DNA from: Sulfurimonas sp. HSL3-7 | GTDB taxonomy: Bacteria; Campylobacterota; Campylobacteria; Campylobacterales; Sulfurimonadaceae | DNA length: 64,000 nt | Reading direction: 5' to 3' | Assembly (NCBI RefSeq): GCF_039645985.1 | Contig: NZ_CP147919.1 | Location: 620,001-684,000, forward strand | Shown: piece by piece, positions 52,175 to 61,786 of the stretch | Layout: each line of letters opens with the position of its first letter | Numbering within the stretch: the stretch's first letter is position 1 | Made by a program: the position numbers and the translations under genes | The notes under the pieces: generated by a model | Databases searched by the model: none | What the model was told of the DNA's origin: nothing | Seen by the model: the letters and a program-made list of their open reading frames with translations, nothing else

Positions 52175-54583
52175 TTATGCGCGCCGCAGGGGAAAGGAGA
52201 GGTAGGCGCTCAGGTAAAAAAGCAGTGCCATGGCCATGACGGCTGTGAAGCCGAAATGGATCGCAAAAAGGGTTGCGGCAACGGCACTGATGACGGAAGC
52301 GCACCCGTTGACGGCCCATGCCCAGGGGATCAGCGTTTCAGAGTGGCCGCCAAGTTCGGAAAGCCCCATCGCAAAAGGGATCCCCATCGCAAAGGCGAGG
52401 GGGGCGATGAGCACTATGGCGGCTACTGCTTTTATAGCCTCTGTCCGGGGCAGGAGGAATGCGAAAAGCTGCTCAAGGGTCAACAGATAGAAAAGGCCCA
52501 GCAGCAAAATGGCGTAGATAGCGTATCGGGCTGTTGCAGGGTAGCCCCTGCGTTGGGCAAGATGTTTGGAATAGCTGCTGCCGAGCCCGGCAAAGATCAG
52601 AAATGCGCTCAGAACGATTGTGGCCGTATAGATGGGGTGGCTGAGAAAAAGGATAAAACGCTGCAGGAAATAGATCTCCAGAAAGAGAAATCCGAGCCCC
52701 AAAACAAAGAAGTAGAGGAACACCTTTGTCCTGCTTGCTGCGACGGTGCTTTTCTCGGCTCTTCGGTAGCGCAGAAGCGGCAGAAGTATCAGGACGATAC
52801 TGGCAATGAGAGCCTGAAAAAGCGACGCGGCGAGCACAAGGTAGCCCCACTCCAGAAGATGCAGCCCGCCGCTTCCGCGCAGCGCGAAGATCTCGCCGAG
52901 TGTCTCCCATTTGAAAAAGTGGTAAAAATAGGGCCGGTCATCGGAAGCGGGCCGGATATCGAACTTGTAGTCGCGGTAAAACTGCTCTCTGTTTTGCAGA
53001 AGGGCCTGCGCCCCCTCGAAAAAATAGGGCCTGTCCAGAATGCTGTAACGGTTCGTTCCCGGGAGGGTGAGGCCGTCGTAGTAGGCGGTGTCAAAAAAGC
53101 GTTTTTCGCAGAACTTTCCGGCCGCTTCGATCTCTTCGGCGCTGAAAATGCCGTTCTTGATGATGAGGGTACTGGTCTGCCACCCCCTGATCAGAAGAAG
53201 CTGCTTTCTCGGCTCTTTTGTGCCGCTCTGCTCGAGTGCTTCGAGTGCTGTTGCGAAGAGTTTGAGGGTATCTCGGGGCGGAAGTTTCAGCCATCGCGTG
53301 AGCGAGAGGTAGCCGTCAGGTTCGAGATGCTGCAGATAGAGCTGAAGCGCTTCGACAGTATAGAGATAGTTTTCGTTCAGGGACTGAAGCCCTGCCGATG
53401 AGGCCCCGAAGGAGTCCACCATCGCCATCTGGATCAGGTCGTATCTGTCGGCCGATGCGGCGATAAAACCTCTTGCCTCTGCGGTATGGATATTTACGTT
53501 CTCCCTGTTATAGATGCCGCCGGCAAAAACAGCGTACTTTTCGCCGACAAGATCGACCATCTCGGGATCGATCTCGACGGCATCGATCCGGTTTGTTCGA
53601 TGGTAGAGCGCCTGGAGCACCTCTGAACCTCCTCCGGCACCGAGGATCAGTACCTTTTTGGGAGAGCCCAGATGGTAGGCAAGGGCGGAGGTCTGATAGT
53701 CAAGATAGCCCAGCTTTTCCATTTTGTCGGGATATCGGGTGATGGCACTCATGCCGTCGCCGTTGGTAAAGACGCCGAGCTGCTGCGGCGGTTCCAGATC
53801 GGAGGCCATACTCAGCCCCGGGGCATACCGGAAAGGGACCTCCGTGCTCTCCACAACGGAGAGCAGCCCGAGCGGCGAGGAGCGCTCCTCAACGATCTTC
53901 GCTCCGGAGATCCGCAGGGTCTGGCTCAGGTCCTTGTACTCGTTGCTATTGAGGGTGGTCTCTCTACCGGCCATGAGAACAGAGAAAAAGGAGAGTGCAA
54001 AGAACAGCAGTGTTTTTCTCCCCGGTTTGAGGGCGAGCTCTTTGACGGCGATCAGCGCCGCCAGCAGTGCGGTAAAGGCAATAAGCTGAAGGATGAAGAG
54101 CGGAAAGAAGAGATAGAGCAGTCCAAGGATCGCGAGACTGCCGAGACCCGCACCGAGCAGGTCGGCGCCGTAGATGGGGGAGATCTCTCTCTTGTAGTAG
54201 ATCAGGGCGAGGCCGATCGCATTGGCCGCAAAAAAGAAGGGAAGGGAGAGAAGCAGGTAGAGGCCGGAGAGCAAGAAGAGCTGCTTTGTCTCCCACGAAA
54301 GGGGGTTGAAAGGGATCTGCTGGGCAAAAAGAAAACAGACTGTCGAGGCGACTCCGAAAAGTGCGATATTGCCGACAAAGGCGTAGGGGAAATGTCGGAG
54401 CAGCCGTTCTCGGGCAAGGGCGAGAAAGGTGCCGCTCACCCCGTATCCGAGCAGGGCAAGGCTGATGATCATATAGGCAAAATGGTGCCACTGGATGATG
54501 GAAAAGAGCTTCATCAGGAGGATCTCATAGGCGAGTGCCGAGGCCGATACCAGGGCGATAGAGAGGCGCGGCACTTTTCTCAT
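52175..54583 (-). CDS. Spermidine synthase-like membrane protein
   Basis: An N-terminal membrane domain of about seven helices is followed by a soluble Rossmann methyltransferase-like domain of spermidine synthase type: VLILGAGGGSEVLQALYH, DAVEIDPEMVDLVGEKY and DLIQMAMVDSFGASSAG. A second membrane domain of about six helices closes the 802-residue protein. The acidic residue pair of true spermidine synthases is not obvious, so the substrate is open. The start at 54583 is five bases after the isoaspartyl methyltransferase stop; an in-frame start further upstream would overlap it heavily. Confidence 0.78.
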   Translation of the reverse strand: MRKVPRLSIALVSASALAYEILLMKLFSIIQWHHFAYMIISLALLGYGVSGTFLALARERLLRHFPYAFVGNIALFGVASTVCFLFAQQIPFNPLSWETKQLFLLSGLYLLLSLPFFFAANAIGLALIYYKREISPIYGADLLGAGLGSLAILGLLYLFFPLFILQLIAFTALLAALIAVKELALKPGRKTLLFFALSFFSVLMAGRETTLNSNEYKDLSQTLRISGAKIVEERSSPLGLLSVVESTEVPFRYAPGLSMASDLEPPQQLGVFTNGDGMSAITRYPDKMEKLGYLDYQTSALAYHLGSPKKVLILGAGGGSEVLQALYHRTNRIDAVEIDPEMVDLVGEKYAVFAGGIYNRENVNIHTAEARGFIAASADRYDLIQMAMVDSFGASSAGLQSLNENYLYTVEALQLYLQHLEPDGYLSLTRWLKLPPRDTLKLFATALEALEQSGTKEPRKQLLLIRGWQTSTLIIKNGIFSAEEIEAAGKFCEKRFFDTAYYDGLTLPGTNRYSILDRPYFFEGAQALLQNREQFYRDYKFDIRPASDDRPYFYHFFKWETLGEIFALRGSGGLHLLEWGYLVLAASLFQALIASIVLILLPLLRYRRAEKSTVAASRTKVFLYFFVLGLGFLFLEIYFLQRFILFLSHPIYTATIVLSAFLIFAGLGSSYSKHLAQRRGYPATARYAIYAILLLGLFYLLTLEQLFAFLLPRTEAIKAVAAIVLIAPLAFAMGIPFAMGLSELGGHSETLIPWAWAVNGCASVISAVAATLFAIHFGFTAVMAMALLFYLSAYLSFPLRRA

Positions 54584-54587
54584 GATC

Positions 54588-55325
54588 TCAGTGCTTTCCT
54601 GTAAGCGGTACAAACATGACCGGAAGGGTCTGACGGGTGGTGATGGCCCCTTTTTCGTCTTTGGAGACAAGGATAAGATACTGGACATAGTAAAAGCTTT
54701 TGACGGGGATGATCATCTTGCCGCCCGGTTTCAGCTGCTTGAGAAGCGGCGGCGGGATCTGGCCTGCGGCGGCGGTGACGATGATGGCGTCATAGGGGGC
54801 GTGTTCCTCCCAGCCGTAATAGCCGTCGCCGATCTTTGTCTTAATATTGTTGTAGCCGAGCCGATCAAGCCTTTTCTCTGCCGCAAGACCCAGCTTTCTG
54901 ATCACCTCGACAGTGTAGACCTCATTGACGATCTCGGCAAGCACGGCGGCTTGATATCCCGAACCGGTACCGATTTCCAGGACCCTGTCGGTCGGATTAA
55001 GGTCAAGAAGATCGGTCATGACGGCGACAATGTAGGGCTGCGAGATTGTCTGACCGTAGCCGATAGGCAACGGCCTGTTCTCATAGGCTTTAAAACGGTA
55101 AAGAACAGGTACAAATTCATGCCTTTTTACCCTTTCCATCGCATCGATCGTCGTTTTGGCAAGCCTTCTTTTTCCCAGATATCCTCTTGTCTCTTCTACC
55201 TCTTTTTCTATAGTCTCGACCAAGCTTTTTCTGGCCTTTTCGTACGGGTCTACGAAATTCCCGGAATACAGCAGGGTGCTGGTCATCAGTAAGACAAATA
55301 TCATGCCTATAGGATCTCTTCTCAT
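54588..55325 (-). CDS. pcm: Secreted protein-L-isoaspartate O-methyltransferase
   Basis: The enzyme repairs damaged proteins by methylating L-isoaspartyl residues with S-adenosylmethionine. Motifs are LPIGYGQTISQPYIVAVMT, VLEIGTGSGYQAAVLAEI, YDAIIVTAAAGQIPPPLL and LKPGGKMIIPV. An N-terminal hydrophobic segment (MIFVLLMTSTLLYSG) indicates export, which is unusual for this normally cytosolic enzyme and raises the question of its methyl donor. Start at 55325 has AGGAG six bases upstream and overlaps the DUF72 stop by four bases (ATGA). Confidence 0.9.
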   Translation of the reverse strand: MRRDPIGMIFVLLMTSTLLYSGNFVDPYEKARKSLVETIEKEVEETRGYLGKRRLAKTTIDAMERVKRHEFVPVLYRFKAYENRPLPIGYGQTISQPYIVAVMTDLLDLNPTDRVLEIGTGSGYQAAVLAEIVNEVYTVEVIRKLGLAAEKRLDRLGYNNIKTKIGDGYYGWEEHAPYDAIIVTAAAGQIPPPLLKQLKPGGKMIIPVKSFYYVQYLILVSKDEKGAITTRQTLPVMFVPLTGKH

Positions 55326-56053
55326 CGGCTGCTCCTGCAAAGTGCTACAAGCTCCTGTGCATTCTGCCAGGCAAACCCTTCCATATCGTTGTTGAAATAG
55401 CAGAAGACCTCTCTGCCTTCCTTGACAAAACCGTGGATGGTTTCACACAGAGCACGGATGCTCTGCGCATCATACTTCCCGCGGTACCGCCCCTGAGGAC
55501 CGTGCATCCTGATGTAGGCAAAGGGGGCGGTTGCGATCCGAGGGGTCTGTCTCTGCTCGAAATCATTGATGCAAAAACCGATGCCGTGCAGTTCCATCAG
55601 CTCAAAGACCACATCGTCCATCCAGGAGACGTCCCTGAACTCGATGGCATATTTGTACCCCTTGGGCAGTTGCGAAATAAAGGCGTCGAGCAGTCCGATA
55701 TCGAGTTTGAGATAGGGCGGAAGCTGGAAGAGGATCACTCCGAGTTTCTTTTTTAACGGCTTTATCAGGTGGATAAATATCATTACCTCTTTAAGTGCGG
55801 CGTCGAGCCTTCTGCGATGGGTGATGCTCCGGTTGGCCTTCAGGGTAAAGATAAAGTCGTCGGGTGTTGTTTCAAGCCAGTGCTCGATCGTGCTGCGCCT
55901 GGGAAGATGGTAAAATGTACTGTTGATCTCGACGGTTTTGAAGTGCTGTGCGAAAAAAGGCAGCAGATCATGTTTCGAGATAGTGTCCGGGTAGCATCTG
56001 CCTATCCAGTGGTCATAATAAAATCCCGATGTTCCGATATGTATCTTTTGCAT
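55322..56053 (-). CDS. DUF72 family protein
   Basis: The 243-residue protein begins IHIGTSGFYYDHW, the DUF72 signature, and contains FKTVEINSTFYHLP, LKANRSITHRRRL, YAIEFRDVSWMDD and CYFNNDMEGFAWQNAQEL. The fold is a TIM barrel; the biochemical function is not established. It is the first gene of a minus-strand operon with the isoaspartyl methyltransferase and the spermidine synthase-like protein, and is divergent from polX. Confidence 0.9.
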   Translation of the reverse strand: MQKIHIGTSGFYYDHWIGRCYPDTISKHDLLPFFAQHFKTVEINSTFYHLPRRSTIEHWLETTPDDFIFTLKANRSITHRRRLDAALKEVMIFIHLIKPLKKKLGVILFQLPPYLKLDIGLLDAFISQLPKGYKYAIEFRDVSWMDDVVFELMELHGIGFCINDFEQRQTPRIATAPFAYIRMHGPQGRYRGKYDAQSIRALCETIHGFVKEGREVFCYFNNDMEGFAWQNAQELVALCRSSR

Positions 56054-56096
56054 AAATATATAATATCATTAAGCGGGCGAGAGCACAAGGAGTACC

Positions 56097-57815
56097 ATGA
56101 ACGTCACCAACCGGGATATTGCATCCATCTTCATGGAGATAGCCGATCTTCTGGACATTGAAGAGGCAAACCCCTTCAGGGTCAGAGCCTACCGGAATGC
56201 GGCACGGAACATCACCGCCTCGTCAAAAAGCATGGCCGAGCTGGTGGCGGAGGGGTTTGATCTGACCACGCTACAGGGGATCGGGATAGATCTTTCCGAA
56301 AAGATCATCGAGATCGTCCAAACCGGTGAGCTCGCCTTTTTGAAAGAGCTGAAAAAATCGGTCTCTTCCGAGCTTGAACCGCTGCTCAAGATCCCCGGAC
56401 TGGGGCCGAAGAGGGTACGCTTTCTGCATGAGAAGCTTCAGATAGACTCCTTGCATGACCTCAAAGATGCGCTCCAAAAGGGCAAGCTGGAGAAACTGCG
56501 GGGTTTCGGCTCGAAGCTGATCGAGAGCATCGCTGCCGGTGTGGAGAAAAAACTCTATGAGGAGAAACGGTACCGTCTTTTTGACGTCCTGCCTGTTGCG
56601 CAAGCGATCAGAGAAGAGCTGCGAAAGTGCCAAGGCGTCATAGCGATCGAGATAGCCGGCAGTCTCCGCAGAAGAAAAGAGACGGTCCACGACATCGATA
56701 TCGTCGCGTCATGCGAAGTCGGCAACGATATCATGGCGCGCTTTAGAGCGCTTGAGGGGGTGGACAAAATAGTGATGGAGGGGACAACACGCTCCTCCGT
56801 CGTCCTGAAAAGCGGTCTCCATGTCGACCTCAGGGTTGTTCCGAAAAATGCATTCGGTGCGGCCCTGCACCACTTTACCGGTTCAAAAGCCCACAATATC
56901 GCGTTGCGGACGATGGCCCTCAAAAGGGGGATGAAGATCAACGAGTACGGCATCTTCAAAGCAGAGAGAAGGATCGCCGGAAGCAGGGAGAACGATGTAT
57001 TTGAGACTCTCGGACTGGCCTATGTGGAGCCGGAGATGCGGGAGAACCGGGGCGAGATCGCTCTGGCCCGGGAGCATAGGCTGCCCAAGCTGATCGAAGC
57101 AAAAGAGATCAAAGGGGACCTGCACATCCATACGGACTATTCGGACGGTGCGAACACCATCTTGGAGATGGCGCTCTCGGCTAAAGCGAGGGGGTACGAG
57201 TACATTGCCGTGACCGACCATACGAAACATCTCACCATCGCCCACGGCCTCGATGAGAAGAGGGTGCGCCGGCAGCTTGAGGAGATCGACCGCATCAATG
57301 AAGAGCTCGGGGGGATCACCGTCTTGAAATCTGCCGAGGTCGATATCCTCGCAAACGGGAAACTGGACCTTCCGGACAGCGTCTTGAAAGAGCTCGACCT
57401 CGCCGTATGCGCGGTCCATTACAAGCTTAACATCTCCAAAAAAGAGCAGACGGCGCGCATCCTCAAAGCGATGGAAAACCCCTATTTTTCGATCCTATCG
57501 CATCCGACGGGAAGGCTGATCGGCCTTAGGGATGCCTATGAAGTCGACATTGAGGCGGTCATAGAGGCGTGCTCGCAGAGAGGCTGCATCCTCGAACTCA
57601 ATGCCCAGCCGGACCGGCTCGATCTCAACGACATCCACTGCAAGATGGCCAAAGAGGCGGGGGTGCCGATAGCCATTTCGACCGATGCCCACTCCGTCAG
57701 GGACCTTGATCTGATGGAACTCGGCATCGGACAGGCAAGGCGGGGCTGGCTTGAAAAAGAGGATGTCGTCAATACCAGGAGCCTGAAAGTGCTGATGAAG
57801 ATGCTGAAGCGCTGA
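56097..57815 (+). CDS. polX: DNA polymerase X with PHP exonuclease domain
   Basis: PolX fills gaps during base-excision repair. In order there are helix-hairpin-helix motifs (LQGIGIDLSEKI, IPGLGPKRVRFL), the nucleotidyltransferase palm with GSLRRRKETVHDIDIVAS giving the two catalytic Asp residues, and a C-terminal PHP domain (GDLHIHTDYSDGANT, VTDHTKHL, SHPTGRLIG, STDAHSVRDL) that supplies 3'-5' exonuclease activity. The 572 residues match the family. An AAGGAG site precedes the ATG. Confidence 0.96.
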   Translation: MNVTNRDIASIFMEIADLLDIEEANPFRVRAYRNAARNITASSKSMAELVAEGFDLTTLQGIGIDLSEKIIEIVQTGELAFLKELKKSVSSELEPLLKIPGLGPKRVRFLHEKLQIDSLHDLKDALQKGKLEKLRGFGSKLIESIAAGVEKKLYEEKRYRLFDVLPVAQAIREELRKCQGVIAIEIAGSLRRRKETVHDIDIVASCEVGNDIMARFRALEGVDKIVMEGTTRSSVVLKSGLHVDLRVVPKNAFGAALHHFTGSKAHNIALRTMALKRGMKINEYGIFKAERRIAGSRENDVFETLGLAYVEPEMRENRGEIALAREHRLPKLIEAKEIKGDLHIHTDYSDGANTILEMALSAKARGYEYIAVTDHTKHLTIAHGLDEKRVRRQLEEIDRINEELGGITVLKSAEVDILANGKLDLPDSVLKELDLAVCAVHYKLNISKKEQTARILKAMENPYFSILSHPTGRLIGLRDAYEVDIEAVIEACSQRGCILELNAQPDRLDLNDIHCKMAKEAGVPIAISTDAHSVRDLDLMELGIGQARRGWLEKEDVVNTRSLKVLMKMLKR

Positions 57816-57836
57816 CGCTTCTTTCAGGCCGGAAGC

Positions 57837-58880
57837 TTATAAGGTATTCATCTCCGCATTGTCAAAGTTGCGGTGATAATATTTCATATAGCGTACCTTT
57901 TTTTCCAGCGCCTCTATGACCGCTCCGGTAAAATTCACCCCTTCAAACCTTTCGGAACTGTCCAGCCCTCCGGGACTAAAGACGTTGACCTCCAAAAGCT
58001 TGTTCCCGACGATGTCGAGTCCGGCAAAAAAGATACCGTCCTGGACCAGTTTGGGACGCACGATCTCGGCAAGTTCAAGCATCTCATCGGTGACGGTTAC
58101 CGGCTTGGGTATGCCGCCCGCATGGAGGTTCGAGCGGATATCTTCGCCGCTCCTGGTGCGTCTGTACGCGGCATATTTTCCATCGGCTTTGAGCGGCCGC
58201 CCATTAATCAGGATCATCCGCGTATCGCCTTCAAGCGCCTGAGGTGAAAACGCTTCTGCAATCACATAGCCGTCGCGTGAGATCGCATCGATCATCTGGT
58301 TGAGATTGGCAGCATCATCAGGCTGGACCATAAAAACACCGCGACCGGCTGATCCCATCAGCGGCTTAAGTATGATCCGTTTTGCATGTTGATCATAGAA
58401 GTGGCGGATATCGTCACGGTTGCGCGAGACGAGTGACTGCAGGCGTACCGATTCGGGAAAATATTGAAAATACATCTTGTTGATCGCTTTGCTGAGCCCG
58501 TTGGGATCATTGCAGACGATCACACCGTGGCGCATCGCGGTCCGCCCGAATACGACAGAGGCATGCTGCGCCCAGGAACACTGGTAATCGGCAGCCGGGT
58601 CATTGCGCAACATCAGCACATCCAGATCATCGACTGTTATCCGCTCTGATTTTGCCTGCTCACTGCAGAGGCTGTGGTAATAGAGTTCCGGTGTCTCATA
58701 GCCGGTGTCGGGAACCGAGCGTGACCTTGCATGGACAAGTTCGTCGGAATCGTACGAAAAATCCCCGACTCCCATCAGCCAGACCTCGTGTCCCATATTG
58801 GTCGCAACCATCGCCATACGGATCGTCGAACTGGGCAGACGTTCGGTCAACAGGTCATTTAAAACAAAACCGATCCTCAT
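57837..58880 (-). CDS. Glutathione synthetase-like ATP-grasp ligase
   Basis: The protein has the GshB-type order: N-terminal domain (MRIGFVLNDL), then ATP-grasp motifs RIILKPLMGSAGRGVFMVQ, YVIAEAFSPQALEGDTRMIL and the metal site GLDIVGNKLLEVNVFSPGG. It would join an amino acid or peptide to a carboxylate with ATP. No glutamate-cysteine ligase gene lies nearby. The gene is last in a three-gene operon after an N-formylglutamate amidohydrolase-like gene and a DUF1704 gene, overlapping the latter by four bases. That context suggests a peptide or amino-acid conjugate other than glutathione. Confidence 0.8.
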   Translation of the reverse strand: MRIGFVLNDLLTERLPSSTIRMAMVATNMGHEVWLMGVGDFSYDSDELVHARSRSVPDTGYETPELYYHSLCSEQAKSERITVDDLDVLMLRNDPAADYQCSWAQHASVVFGRTAMRHGVIVCNDPNGLSKAINKMYFQYFPESVRLQSLVSRNRDDIRHFYDQHAKRIILKPLMGSAGRGVFMVQPDDAANLNQMIDAISRDGYVIAEAFSPQALEGDTRMILINGRPLKADGKYAAYRRTRSGEDIRSNLHAGGIPKPVTVTDEMLELAEIVRPKLVQDGIFFAGLDIVGNKLLEVNVFSPGGLDSSERFEGVNFTGAVIEALEKKVRYMKYYHRNFDNAEMNTL

Positions 58881-60805
58881 GGCTGACTCCTTTTGACCAG
58901 ATCCAGAATATTCAAACCCTTCTCTTCTATCTCGCCGAGCCGTTTTTTCGCATCGGGCTGCTCCAAATATCGGGGGAAAAGCGGCGGCTTACACAGAACC
59001 TCACGCCACTGCAGCTCTTCGATGAGCGGGATGTGCTTTGCCGAGAGCTTCCCCACCAACAGCGGCTCTATCGCCCCGCCGCCCGCGATATAGTCCAGTA
59101 TCCCGATGAGCCCCCTGAGGTAGACCGCATCCTTGGTCAGACCGCCACCCCTGAAGATGCGTGTCGTAACGGTAAAAGCGGTTTTCGGCATAAAGCCGTA
59201 CTGTTCGTGCAGGATCTCGAATGTTTCGATAAAGGATGCCCCGTCGATCAGGCATTTCGCTGCAACGACCCTGCCGGCAAGTATCCGAAGCCGTTCAATA
59301 CTGAGACCGCCGCAGAGGTATTCGGCGAGTACGGCGATCCCCTCCTGCATCTCATCATATCCCGAAAGGCCCGTATGCAGCTGTTGAAAGGGCTGGGAAA
59401 AGCCGTTGGTATAGGTCAATATATGGGTGCCGATCTCATGATGCAGGAGCGCTTCAACACGGTTTTTCGGGAAATGGGCCCATTTTGAAACGAGGAAATC
59501 CCCTCCCGAGACCATCGCACCTGAGACGATATCTTCGCGAAGCTCCACCCTGGAGTGAAGCGACGGATAGCGCTCCCTGTAGAAATCGAGCTCCGCTTCG
59601 GCAAGACGTGCAAATATTTCTGCCGAAACGGTATCGGTGTCACTGTCCGCTCCGATGTTCTCGAGATCTTTGGCCGGCATCAGGGAGAGCATCTGCCGTG
59701 CCGTCTCCAGCAGGTTCTCTTCGACCGTACCGTATGTCTGGATACTTCCGTGCAAAAAGTTGGGGGTATCCCGGTCGCCGAGCATCGTCAGTTTTCTGTC
59801 GAGTTCATCCCTCTTTTCGCTGAAGAGGTGCAGCAGTGTCGGATCCTCGATCTTTTCGACGGGAATCGCATAAAGGCGGCGTTTGACCGCAGCCGGGTCA
59901 AAGGGCACGGGCCGGTAATAGAAATCGGGTCCCTTTCTGTAGCCGCTCTCTTTGAACGCCTCCCAGGCCGTCTCGGTATTGACCGGTGTCACCTGAAGCA
60001 GAAAATCAAACGAATCATCAATTTCAGAAAGTGCCCGGTCTATTTTCCAGACCGCTTTGGTGACATTTCGTCGGCCCAAAACCTGATAGTGGGCCGGGGA
60101 GACGGTGGTCTGATTGTGCATGAAGGTAAAAAAACTTTTTTTCAGCGCTGTGCCTATGCCGTGGTGGAGGTTTCGAAGCACAGAAGGGTAGAGAATCCTG
60201 CCCTCGGGGTCGTGATAGACCGGCTTGATGCCCAGACCGACGGTGTAGCATCGCATCTTTTCGAGCAGCTCCTGCGAAAGCAGAGGCGGGAGTCCGGCAG
60301 GGGCTATTGACTCGGAAAACTGCGGATCGACCTCTCCGTGCTGACGGCTGAGCGAAATGTCTGAGAGACTGTTTGTAAGCGTTTGGACTGTCGGCGTCAG
60401 GAGGCCGAGCTGCGGCGAAAAGAGTGTAAATCCGGGCTTTCGGGCTTGTGCTGCCGCACTTTCGTCCGCTGTTGTGCTCTGAAGCGACCACAGTTCAACC
60501 AGCAAAAAAGCCCCGAAACGCGCACTCATCGCTGCGGCGATCTGTTTGACAAGCTGTGCCAGCCCCTCCTGATAATCGGGGTCACTGGGTGCAATGATGT
60601 AGGATGCTTCGCCGTAGACCAGATTCTTCGTTCCGACATCGCTCCGATCGGCAGGACGCCTGTAGAGGCATAAAAAAGGGAGCTGACGGTCGATATGGAT
60701 GCGTCCCCAGCCGGGTAGTTCCTTGCGCACTGCCTTGTTGTCGAGCAGCCTGTTAATGAGCGAATCGATCAGTTTTTCCGTGATGAGCAGATTCGCCTGT
60801 TTCAT
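58877..60805 (-). CDS. DUF1704 (QEGLA-motif) metallopeptidase-like protein
   Basis: This 642-residue protein has the zinc-peptidase motif HHEIGTHILTY near residue 455, followed by DEMQEGIAVLAEYLCGG near 485, the QEGLA motif that names the family. Bacterial members are annotated as flavohemoglobin expression-modulating proteins; eukaryotic relatives (MATCAP type) are tubulin tyrosine carboxypeptidases. This is family knowledge. It overlaps the amidohydrolase gene upstream and the ATP-grasp gene downstream by four bases each. A carboxypeptidase that acts on a product of the adjacent ligase is a reasonable inference. Confidence 0.82.
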   Translation of the reverse strand: MKQANLLITEKLIDSLINRLLDNKAVRKELPGWGRIHIDRQLPFLCLYRRPADRSDVGTKNLVYGEASYIIAPSDPDYQEGLAQLVKQIAAAMSARFGAFLLVELWSLQSTTADESAAAQARKPGFTLFSPQLGLLTPTVQTLTNSLSDISLSRQHGEVDPQFSESIAPAGLPPLLSQELLEKMRCYTVGLGIKPVYHDPEGRILYPSVLRNLHHGIGTALKKSFFTFMHNQTTVSPAHYQVLGRRNVTKAVWKIDRALSEIDDSFDFLLQVTPVNTETAWEAFKESGYRKGPDFYYRPVPFDPAAVKRRLYAIPVEKIEDPTLLHLFSEKRDELDRKLTMLGDRDTPNFLHGSIQTYGTVEENLLETARQMLSLMPAKDLENIGADSDTDTVSAEIFARLAEAELDFYRERYPSLHSRVELREDIVSGAMVSGGDFLVSKWAHFPKNRVEALLHHEIGTHILTYTNGFSQPFQQLHTGLSGYDEMQEGIAVLAEYLCGGLSIERLRILAGRVVAAKCLIDGASFIETFEILHEQYGFMPKTAFTVTTRIFRGGGLTKDAVYLRGLIGILDYIAGGGAIEPLLVGKLSAKHIPLIEELQWREVLCKPPLFPRYLEQPDAKKRLGEIEEKGLNILDLVKRSQP

Positions 60806-61599
60806 AGCTTCGCCCCTATTTTTTTCAACTCTTCAAGCAGGCCCGGAACGGTTGATTCCAATACCTTGCGGATCATGTCCACTTTTTTACTGTCTGCCAT
60901 CCCGCTCCACTCATCCATAAAGAACTTTTTAAATTCGACGGAGAGGACGCAGGCATTTTTTCCGAATGTCTGATGGATCCATAATGGAAAATGGCCCCCC
61001 TTGAATTTGACATTTTCGCGGATGTCCAGAGAATGCCCCAGAAAATCAAACTGCTGAATATCATACCTGAAACGGTCGATAAGCGGTTCCCAATGTTTAT
61101 GGTCTTCGATCGTTCCCGTGCCGAGGTTGACATCAGGGTTGAACCTTGGATCGGCTTCGCCGCCTTCCGGACCCTCTCTTCGGAAGTTATAGGTGTGCAG
61201 GTCCAACACGACAAAATAGCCAAAGCGTTTTTTGACATGCGAAAAGAGCTGATAAACGTCGTCATAAAAAGCATCATATTCCGCCAGCGACGTTTTGATC
61301 ATTGCAGGGGTCGGTTTTTTCTTCCAGACCTTAAGGCCCCATGCCTCTTCGGGTTTAAGATAGACGGCATGTTCCCTCGGTCGGTTCAGATCGACTTCGA
61401 ATCGTGACGTCAGTACGATGGTACGGTTGGGCACGACGGTGGTCCAGATAGCGGTATAGGGGTCCTCTTCTCTGAGCCTCTCGTTCTCATCGATGGCAAA
61501 CAGCCTTTCGAGTTCACGGCGGACTTTATGGCCGTTATGAATAGCTGTTGCTATGATGGGGACATCAGCCTCTTCGATGACCCAGTGTCTCTCTTTCAT
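60802..61599 (-). CDS. N-formylglutamate amidohydrolase-like protein
   Basis: The 265-residue protein contains AIHNGHKVRREL, then DLHTYNFRREGPEGG, NPDVNLGTG and a late ACVLSVEFKKFFMDEW, which carry the His, Asp and Glu zinc ligands of the N-formylglutamate amidohydrolase fold. No histidine-degradation genes are nearby, so the classical role is unlikely here. The start at 61599 has AGGAG five bases upstream and a promoter just before; an earlier start at 61659 lies upstream of the promoter. It is first in the operon with the DUF1704 and ATP-grasp genes. Confidence 0.84.
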   Translation of the reverse strand: MKERHWVIEEADVPIIATAIHNGHKVRRELERLFAIDENERLREEDPYTAIWTTVVPNRTIVLTSRFEVDLNRPREHAVYLKPEEAWGLKVWKKKPTPAMIKTSLAEYDAFYDDVYQLFSHVKKRFGYFVVLDLHTYNFRREGPEGGEADPRFNPDVNLGTGTIEDHKHWEPLIDRFRYDIQQFDFLGHSLDIRENVKFKGGHFPLWIHQTFGKNACVLSVEFKKFFMDEWSGMADSKKVDMIRKVLESTVPGLLEELKKIGAKL

Positions 61600-61638
61600 C
61601 TTTGCTCCTAATGTGTAAGCAAAAGCACCTTTACAACG

Positions 61639-61668
61639 ATTATACAACAAATCAAACATTCTCGTAAA
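61639..61668 (-). promoter_or_regulatory. Promoter of the amidohydrolase/DUF1704/ATP-grasp operon
   Basis: On the minus strand TTTACG (61663-61668) and TATAAT (61639-61644) are 18 bases apart. Transcription would start about 33 bases before the ATG at 61599. Confidence 0.6.
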
Positions 61669-61786
61669 CAGACCCGTCGATAAGGTGTATGAAACAGAGC
61701 GTTTTTCATTTAAGTAATGCTCTTGCGCCGTTATCCTTCAAAAAAGGCGAGGTGCTGTACAACCTTCGTTTTCAAAAAGTTCTCTC

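Noticed and set aside
52163-53401. 412-codon plus-strand frame opposite the spermidine-synthase-like gene
   Set aside because: Highly charged Lys/Gly/Glu/Cys-rich translation with no domain; antisense of a clear coding region.
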